This document shows positions 57,060-64,000 of a DNA stretch of 64,000 bases, piece by piece. Made by a program: the position numbers and the translations under genes. Within the stretch, counting starts at the first letter, position 1. Each line of letters starts with the position of its first letter. Source of the stretch: Isoetes taiwanensis (taxonomy: Eukaryota > Streptophyta > Lycopodiopsida > Isoetales > Isoetaceae); assembly GCA_021234155.1 (NCBI GenBank), contig JAJEKV010000034.1:5284028-5348027 (forward strand). The letters are read 5' to 3'. The notes under the pieces were generated by a model that did not search any database, was not told where the DNA came from, and saw only the letters and a list, made by a program, of their open reading frames with translations.

Positions 57060-60000
57060 GTGGCCATAAATTTCTTCTAGAAATAGAAATAGAAAAGCAC
57101 CTTAAAATCATGTCGTGGAAGAATTCTTGATTCTGAGCTTCCCCCGTCTATTCCTGATAGGGTCAACAAACTTTTACAAGCTTAAAGTGGGTTTTATAGA
57201 CTTAGTGAAAAAAGATTGCTCGTCTTCCATTTTCGAATTTTATCATGCTCTATCTACCATTTCTAAACTTTGTCCTTCTTTCTGACACTAACGCAGTTTA
57301 TCAGAACAGGTTGTGGAGGTTGGGGTCACGCTTTGCTGGGTTTGCACCACCTTGAGACGAATTCCTTCCTTGTCTGAATTTCTGATTTAAATCATTGCAG
57401 GGGCATTTGTTGCAAGTAAAAGCTTTTTGAAGAGACAGAAGGTGCAATTCTCAACTATTACTTTCGTTATTTGGAGGTGCAATTCTTTCATAATTATTCC
57501 AGCTCTCTCCATTTGGCTTTTTTCTTTCAAGAAACTTTTGTCTGTCTTTTCCATCGACACTATATTCTTGGTCTGTCAAACTTATAAGCAGACAGTCCTC
57601 AAACTTCACAAGGTATGATAGCAATGGAATACTTAATCATAATCCGTCTTATGTCCAGGGTGATTCTATTACTCCACCTTTTCCATTTTCTCGTTTATGT
57701 TTAACTGTTGTTTTGCTTCTAGACATATCAGGTTCTAGAATAGTGCATAATATAGGCTCTCATTCCATGACTGTGAGTACTAGATATTATTGTTGAAAAT
57801 CCATGCTGTCCTTTACTTCTAGGAATCTTGAGTTTTTATTATGGAGTTTTTAGAGATTAAAGGAGTTGGAAGCGCATTCTAGCCTAAACCTTTAGATGTG
57901 ATTTCATAACCTATCTTGGCATAACATCATCTCTTTGTCCTCCTCTGTAGTCGAAAGATTTATAAGGCACCTTGTATATAGAATAAACTGCCATGCAACC
58001 ATCTCTTGATGTCATATGTGTAAGGGGATCCTGAATGATATGGGCATATTTGTGGTTTGCTGGGAATTAACTAGGTAAGAGACATGATCCAGAACCTTTA
58101 GTTGACGATTTATAATTTTTTTGCCGGCTTGCACTATTTCTACAAGCAAACACCATTTGTTGCAGAATGATGAGAATTTGTCAGAATTTGCATTATTGAG
58201 ATGCCCACTAAAGGTCTATAGTTACAGGACGTTGAAGACACCTATCGACACATAAGTTTGAAGAGCCTTAAATCAATTTCCATTAGCAGGCAACTGTGGG
58301 CCTGCCATTTCTGCTACGCAATATCGTAGCTAGATAATATAATATCAAAACCATGGCCTACAGATCCAAGACTCTAGTATTATATGCCAAATTGTCGTTG
58401 CATATATGAACATATACAAATCAGAGGTTTCAATTCTATGAAAATCATTTTGCTCTTGGCCCATTCTCGGCTTCCAGAACGCGCATAGGGAACTGCATTT
58501 TTGTCCTCAAGCAAAGGTAGCTCAACTGCATTTGACAATCTGTTACTTGATTGGCTTTATAGGACAGTTTGGGATGAACAAGTCCAAGGAAAAATTTTGA
58601 GCACAAGTATATTCAATAATCACATGTAGTTAGCAGGCGGATTTTGCAGGTTCAACCAGCCATTCAGATTCATCCACTCTGATATCTGCATACGCTGCAA
58701 AGGGAAATTATGCAGCATATATTAACATATGGATATCCAAGTTGTCAGACATGAATTCAGCTAGCAGTTCCGCATTTCTCTGCCAATTAGTAATATATCC
58801 TTTAGAAATGTCTTCTTAGAAATCACATATTTACTTCATGGATGTTAGTCGCAAGTGAGGGGACTTCCCAACTAATTACAATTAAATCAAGCACCTCCTT
58901 TACTCATTTATAGTTCTTAAAAGTTAACTGCATATGGACAACAAGACCAGCGACTTTGTTGCACAAGGAAGGAATGCCCATAACTTTCTGACCGCCAAGT
59001 CTGTAGAGACATCACAAAGAGTAATCGCCTACATTGAAAATTTGATCTCTGAAGCGACAACAATCAGTAAACAAACTGCAGTTTGAACCACTGAAGATAT
59101 GTCTCATTACTCAAAACCATCACATTCAACAGCCTTGTTTTAATTCCCTCTTTTGCTCTTTTCTTTCTTAGTCGAATGGGATTCATCTAAGAAGACCGTC
59201 AACTCGGCTTGAAGATGTTAGATTATACTTTCAAGTTGTCTATATTTGAGTTTTTTTTTACCACTTTGTGGGGGCATGGTTGTACTCAACTCATGAGCCA
59301 CGTCTTTCAAAATGATACTCTCAGTCTCATCATTACTAGCCTATGTGAAGCTTAACAATTCCAGCTTTCTTGTTGCCAATTGTTATTCTAGCTTTATCCA
59401 TATTTGTGCCTAAGGATTTGTAGTCTTCTCATATCCTCAGCACTGAGCTGTGTGACCGCATTGAAAACATAAAGTTTAAGAAAAAGATGGTACTTGTTAA
59501 GAATTTAAGCTACATGTAAAAATTTTATATGCTGAGTATGAAACATTAATAACTTATGGTCTGCAGACTGGATGCTTGTTGACAATTTGAAACTACATAA
59601 GTAATGACTTGCTTCCATGGGAATTTTGGAGTTCTGTTTTTCTTGCCTCGTTCTATTTAGCGTTAGAAGCATTTTTCTCAGAATCTGTATATACAGTTTT
59701 GATGTGTTCATAAAGCTTATCAGCCAAAATTCCTTCCTAGCTCGAAAACACTCTCAGGTTCAGAAATCACAGGCAGTTTTAATTCTAGAAAACCAAAATC
59801 CCTCAAGCTTTTTCAGAGCTGAGGTTTGTAAGAACGATGGACTTCACCTTCAGTTCGTTCTTTTTGCAGAGGCAAACGTTATTGCTTTCTGGCATAAGAT
59901 AAGCCTTTACAATCTGACGGTTGTCAACGGTCAGATCTCGGAATTGGCCTGAGCAGCCCCTTATGGAACATCGTGTGGAAATCGAGGGCCAGCCCTAATT

Positions 60001-60400
60001 AGCCACCTTGCCAACTACTTTGCAACTACCACCATAGTTTCCACTATTTCAGCTCGTCTTGAAAAAGCTAATGGGTTGAAAAAGCTGTTCTTGTTCATCT
60101 TCTCAATTTTCTTGCAACTGCCTCTGATGTGCAACATGCTTTCTGGTAGGTACTTATATATAACCTTGTTTCTCACTCGACGTTAAAAATGATGTTCTCT
60201 TGGTCTTCTTCTACTACATCTTTTATGAGATATTAGTACTTCATCACTATATCACCATAGACATATCTAGTAGCCTCCCACAAATCATAGTGTATGCTCC
60301 CTATAGATATATGGTTCAATCTGTAATAATCTATAAAAATACTGAGTCTGATAGTAGTAAATATCAGACTGCAAGTTAAGTTCAAATGGAGAGTAGTAAA
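57060..60400. other. No recognisable gene
   Basis: About 3.3 kb of AT-rich sequence with only short frames (longest 111 codons at 59617-59952, unrecognised, hydrophobic N-terminus). It may include the promoter or an upstream intron of the Gnk2-type gene; no firm signal was found. Confidence 0.4.
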
Positions 60401-60413
60401 TATTTCATTCTTT

Positions 60414-60914
60414 ATGCCTTTTAATACAGGATTATCAAAGACGATAATGATTCAAGTTGTACTCGTTCTCATCAGTTTGCTTCGCTATAACAAGCATGCA
60501 ACGGCTAACTCTAGTTGTTGCGATAAAGTCATGCAAGAAAGCACGAGAAAGGTGGACGACTCTGTGGGTATTAATGCATTGCCAGTTAGCTCTGGTGTAA
60601 TAAGTGGTTTTTGTAGTGATGAACTGGTCCCAGAAGGAACCCCATATTTGCAATGCCTAAACTTAACTCTCATGGATCTCGTTGACAAGACACCAAAGAT
60701 GAAAGACTTTAAATTCTCATCAGTACACACTCTTGGAGAATCAACAGCATATGGAGTAGCTTCATGTATCAACAATGTGACCATAGCAGAATGCAGGGAT
60801 TGCCTAAAGTATGTAAGCAATGAAGTATGGAAGCAATGTGAGAATTCTATTGCAGGAGACTTATTGATATCTGGAAAATGCCAAGTTCAATTCCAAGACG
60901 TACCCATTTTATAA
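60414..60914 (+). CDS. Secreted Gnk2-type (DUF26) cysteine-rich protein
   Basis: The 166-codon frame encodes a single Gnk2-homologous domain, the stress-antifungal/DUF26 fold of ginkbilobin-2 and of the outer part of cysteine-rich receptor-like kinases. Residues 12-31 (MIQVVLVLISLL...) are a signal peptide, which makes Met12 (60447) a likelier start than Met1. The domain spans about residues 66-162. C118, C127 and C130 form the signature C-x8-C-x2-C, and C81, C142 and C156 complete the six conserved cysteines. No transmembrane or kinase part follows, so it is an apoplastic protein like ginkbilobin-2, which binds mannose and inhibits fungi. Function here is inferred from family. The bases before 60430 (TACAG) could be a splice acceptor, so an upstream non-coding exon is possible. 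Confidence 0.8.
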   Translation: MPFNTGLSKTIMIQVVLVLISLLRYNKHATANSSCCDKVMQESTRKVDDSVGINALPVSSGVISGFCSDELVPEGTPYLQCLNLTLMDLVDKTPKMKDFKFSSVHTLGESTAYGVASCINNVTIAECRDCLKYVSNEVWKQCENSIAGDLLISGKCQVQFQDVPIL

Positions 60915-61154
60915 ATTCACATTTTCCATTGTGTATATAATTCAAATGCTACCTTGGTGATGGTTGTATTTGTTTGCAAAGGGAAAGATCTGTATGGTTC
61001 ATTCTTGCATGAATTTCTATATGTTACATGTAGGATTCATGATTTAAACTAGAAACAACAACATTGAAGCATGAACAACTAGTGAATTAGCAAAATGTTT
61101 AATTCTTTTTATTTTTCAAGTTAGTGCCAAATGTAATTTGAATAATATCTCGCA
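60915..61154. other. 3' flank of Gnk2-type gene
   Basis: AT-rich 3' region with no clear further gene and no strong polyadenylation signal. Confidence 0.4.
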
Positions 61155-61270
61155 TAATAACAGGGGTTTCCTTTGTGCTTTTTGTACACTTTTCAACATG
61201 GTTTTGCTATGATTTGGTTGATGTATTCGTTTGACTGTATTAAATAGTATTTCTAGAGTGCACCTTTTTT
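61155..61270 (+). repeat. Dispersed repeat, copy B (matches 41806-41930)
   Basis: Shares GCATAATAACAGGGG, CTTTTTGTACACTTTTCA, the TGATGTATTC phrase and TCTAGAGTGCACC with the copy at 41.8 kb. Same orientation, about 80% identical by eye. Confidence 0.75.
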
Positions 61271-61345
61271 TTGGCCGTTGATTTTTATATGGTTGTATAT
61301 GAATATTAGATAAAACATTAGGTGATTTGGTGATGGGGCAGCTCA

Positions 61346-61660
61346 CGGGCTAGGGTTTTGGCACTGCTTCAATTCTAGATATCTTCCTCCCCGAATGTCC
61401 GTTTCAAGCGATTTTTGGTGCGTCAGGTGGTTCTCTCTCTACTTCAATCCCGGAATTGGCATCATCTATTTTGGCTCCATGATTACTGCCAAGGTTTTGG
61501 CACTGCTTCAATCTCAGATATCTCCCTCCTGGAGTGTCCGTTTCGAGCGATTTTTAGTAGATTTGAAAGCTCCTTATAGTAAGCTTTCTAAAGATGTTTG
61601 GCATGAAGTGTTTCTCTCTCTAATTCAGTCCCGGAATTGGGATCACCCATTTTGGCCTCC
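61346..61660 (+). repeat. Tandem duplication of ~140-bp unit
   Basis: The phrases TTTTGGCACTGCTTCAAT, AGATATC and GTCCGTTTC(A/G)AGCGATTTTT, and later TTCTCTCTC..(A/T)TTCA..TCCCGGAATTGG, occur twice, about 139-190 bp apart. The overlapping 132-codon frame repeats for this reason and is not supported as a gene. Confidence 0.7.
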
Positions 61661-62414
61661 ATGGTTATCGCCGCCAGTATGCAATCTTGCTCGTAGTTTC
61701 CTGCTTCTATGGCCTCTTCAGCACTACCTCCTAATTCTCGTCTCAATCCTCTTGTTTATGCCTCTACTTCCATGGATTTGCATCAATTCCTGACTCTCTC
61801 TGTTGTGCGTTCTATATCTACTTCTTCATCTCTACATTCTCCTTCTACTACCCGTGGTACTGCTCCAACTCCTCCTTCTCTTGCTCGCATTCTGTGTTTT
61901 CATCCGTTCTTTGTTGTTAGTACATTAGTATTCAATTTAGGCATTAGAGAAAACATTGGATCTCCTACCCACTAACATATTTCTTAATTTTATTGAACCT
62001 GTTTTTAAAAACAATTTTTTATAGTGTTATTGTAAATCTTCACAGAAGTATTAGATTCTCTCATACCTTATTATTTTTGAGGTGCTTCTATTTCATGCCA
62101 TGATGCAGATTTAAAGATCTCCAGTATTTCGTAATATATCCTCATGCTCGTGTGGTCTTCCTCTAGTGTGTGTGCACGTGATTGCATCATACTCCCCAAT
62201 TTCATCTTCACAAATCGAGGAAGAAGGGTTTAGTTACAGGTAGATATGGAATACAACCTCGGGGGGGATCAATGTATATGGTAAGTACAATTTTGTCCAC
62301 CTATAGCTTCAAGTATTTGAATTCAATTTTAGTTTTTGTGATTTGAACGTCCCACACACCCCCAGCCAATATGGCAAATTCTAAGTACATAATTTTCTAT
62401 TCCATACTTCTTCT

Positions 62415-62732
62415 ATGGTTTATATTAGGATAACACTTCCATCGGAAGAATATGCAAAATCAAATGCATGCAAGACACAGATGCAAGAGAGTGATCATAA
62501 TGCTTTAAGAAACAGTGGGGCAAAACATTTCGACATTTGGGCAGTTGCTGAATTATACCTTAGAAATCCCCTAAGAGGAAGCTATCCAAATCTTAATTCT
62601 ATTGCAGAACTTGTGAAATATGTTTGTGATGGAAGATCAGGTTTGTTGGGATATTGTGAGAGCATTGTCCAATATAACATGCAATTGGTTCATCATATCA
62701 GTCATCTAGCATACAGTTTGCAGCAAAAATAA
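62415..62732 (+). pseudogene. Unrecognised 105-codon frame
   Basis: Opens MVYIRITLPSEEYAKSNACK and contains AKHFDIWAVAELYLRNPLRG and SIAELVKYVCDGRSGLLGYC. Soluble, mixed alpha-helical composition, no signal peptide. I do not recognise it. The following 1.2 kb has several plus-strand frames of similar composition broken by TAA and TGA, so this may be the first part of the damaged gene that runs off the window end. Confidence 0.35.
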
Positions 62733-62843
62733 GAAAAATCTTGTGGTTTGATAGAAGACAATCATAAATAGACTAAGCAGGTTCATGTGATAGAAAAAAA
62801 AAATGAAATACCAGTTTCTCAATTAGAAACTTAGATCTCAAAT

Positions 62844-64000
62844 ATGAAGCAAGATTTTGTACTAATAGAATTTATTACAACACAAGTTGAAAGAACAAGT
62901 TCACTTGCAATTCTTGATATTAAGAAGCATAGGTTACAAGCAACCTCATTGCAAAGAAGGTTAAGCAGGATAAAGAAGATATCATTTAGTCTTAGAGAAC
63001 GAAAAAGAAAGAGGAAGCCCATTAACGAGGAGAGCTGCTAGAATAAGGATTTATGCTATTAAGCAAGTGCTACAAGAGAAGAAAGGAAGAAAGGTGATCA
63101 ATGAAAATTTTGAAAAAATTGTAAGAAGTGTAGCTACAAAAGAAGAAATTTTGGCATTTGTTGAAGTCTCCATCAAATGTTGATCTCGGAAAAGATGTTA
63201 TTGACATGGTTATTACTGAAATCTATATAAAAGTTGTCATTGATAAAGTGCAAAGCATTTGTGATTTAACTGGAATTAGTATATAAGCTTACGAGTCATT
63301 ATTTAAGCTATTCTATGATGCCTTTAACATAGTTGGTACCAATAAAGTCATTGTTCCAAGGCCGCGCTATGTGAAGCAGGTGAGAACAAGAAGGAACAAT
63401 GACATTGAGAAAATATCACAACTGGTTGAATTCTTACCCTTTGTAGAAGTTGATGGCATGCTTGGTGGACCACATTGTATGGAGAGCATTAGGTCTAAAT
63501 GCTAGGAACTATTTATGGGTTAACTTGGAGAATATTCTGAAATTTATGGTTGTTTACTACAATTTGAATGTGATTGAGGTTGGAGGACAGCTAAAAGTTT
63601 GCTTAAAGCTGGACGAAATGGAACAAAAACATCAAGTAAAGTATGAGAGAGTATCTTAGTGCTCATGAGTAAGGCGCTATCACCATATTATGAGGAACAA
63701 AGGCAGTTGAAGAAGAAAGAAAAGGATCCAAAGAAGAAGCAAAGAGATTCGGAGTGATTTTCTATTCAATCAGAGGACCACACTTGGTGATTGGGCTTGT
63801 TTCAAGTTGAAAAGGAGAACTATATAGTCCTAAAATGAATGTTTGATCAAACAAATATTCCAGCAATGATTAAAAGATATAATGACGGTGAAAGACTAAA
63901 TGTTGAAGGGTATAGATCATTTCCGATTAAATTTCACATGGCTTCAGATCTAAAAACAGAGGATGCCATGTATAATATCAGTTCCATGAATTGCTTGTAT
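62844..64000 (+). pseudogene. Decayed large reading frame, possibly transposase-like, runs off window
   Basis: Plus-strand frames linked by stops and shifts give basic segments (SLRERKRKRKPINEES, 62,990-63,040) and VRSVATKEEILAFVEV at ~63,120. A longer piece at 63,180-63,430 reads VIDMVITEIYIKVVIDKVQS then VIVPRPRYVKQVRTRRNN. Near the end come SPYYEEQRQLKKKEKDPKKK, a W-rich FQVEKENY phrase and FHMASDLKTEDAMYNISSMN. The last phrase (H..SDLK....MY) resembles the Asp-containing motif of some DDE-type transposases, where a CxxC pair usually follows; the window stops there. Identity is inference only. Confidence 0.35.

Noticed and set aside
60414-60914. Cysteine-rich receptor-like kinase
   Set aside because: Only one Gnk2 domain, a stop directly after it and no transmembrane or kinase segment downstream; the kinase scrap at 27.8 kb is 32 kb away and unrelated in position.
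61395-61793. 132-codon frame
   Set aside because: Created by a tandem duplication of non-coding sequence; the amino-acid pattern simply repeats and matches nothing known.

Overview
The window is nuclear DNA from a land plant. It is AT-rich, mostly non-coding and dominated by repeats and decayed transposable elements. Plant hallmarks are a secreted Gnk2/DUF26 cysteine-rich protein (60.4 kb), a hevein-type chitin-binding domain (25.0 kb), a U2AF65-like RRM exon, a receptor-like-kinase scrap, a plant-type dynamin scrap, non-LTR retrotransposon ends with a zf-RVT domain, and an LTR-type tRNA-Met primer site. The LINE and transposase families and the unusual gene at 45.5-50.2 kb suggest a seed-free plant such as a fern or a relative, but this is only inference.

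Layout. 1-16,711: four tandem copies of a 4-5 kb non-coding unit. Copies 2 and 3 carry an extra ~1 kb block, and the last copy stops at an A24 tract. 16.7-21.7 kb: unrecognised sequence, a tRNA-derived SINE remnant, a short tandem array, and the 5' end of a minus-strand LTR retrotransposon. 21,737-26,740: a 5.0 kb element with CACAAG ends, a 3-bp TGG duplication and AACCAC-rich subterminal DNA. It carries plant gene pieces (hevein domain, U2AF65 exon) and looks like a CACTA-type element that captured host exons. 27.8-32.2 kb: kinase fragment, LINE 3' end, dynamin fragment and a 458-bp foldback MITE. 32-37.7 kb: mostly featureless, with a 0.38 kb tandem duplication. 37.7-40.5 kb: a decayed DDE-like transposase gene on the minus strand. 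43.2-51.4 kb: the most remarkable part. About 20 copies of the palindrome TCGACTCGCGAGTCGA, alternating in places with larger foldbacks, fill the flanks and introns of a multi-exon gene but are absent from its exons. That gene has a VVDGQH motif, a long helical unknown region and a C-terminal FCP1/HAD phosphatase-like domain. 51.5-54.2 kb: a 5'-truncated LINE lying between two ~260-bp direct repeats. 54.4-54.9 kb: an AGATTCT minisatellite. 60.4-60.9 kb: the Gnk2 gene, the clearest intact gene here. 62.4-64.0 kb: a decayed, possibly transposase-related coding region that runs off the window.

A caution for every broken gene here. The differences between the long tandem copies fall almost entirely on CAG/CTG sites and often change length. 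Three in-frame stops in the FCP1-type gene are TAGs that a single C-to-T change at CAG would make. This fits consensus errors, or real decay, at CHG-methylated cytosines, so some apparent pseudogenes may be intact in the organism.
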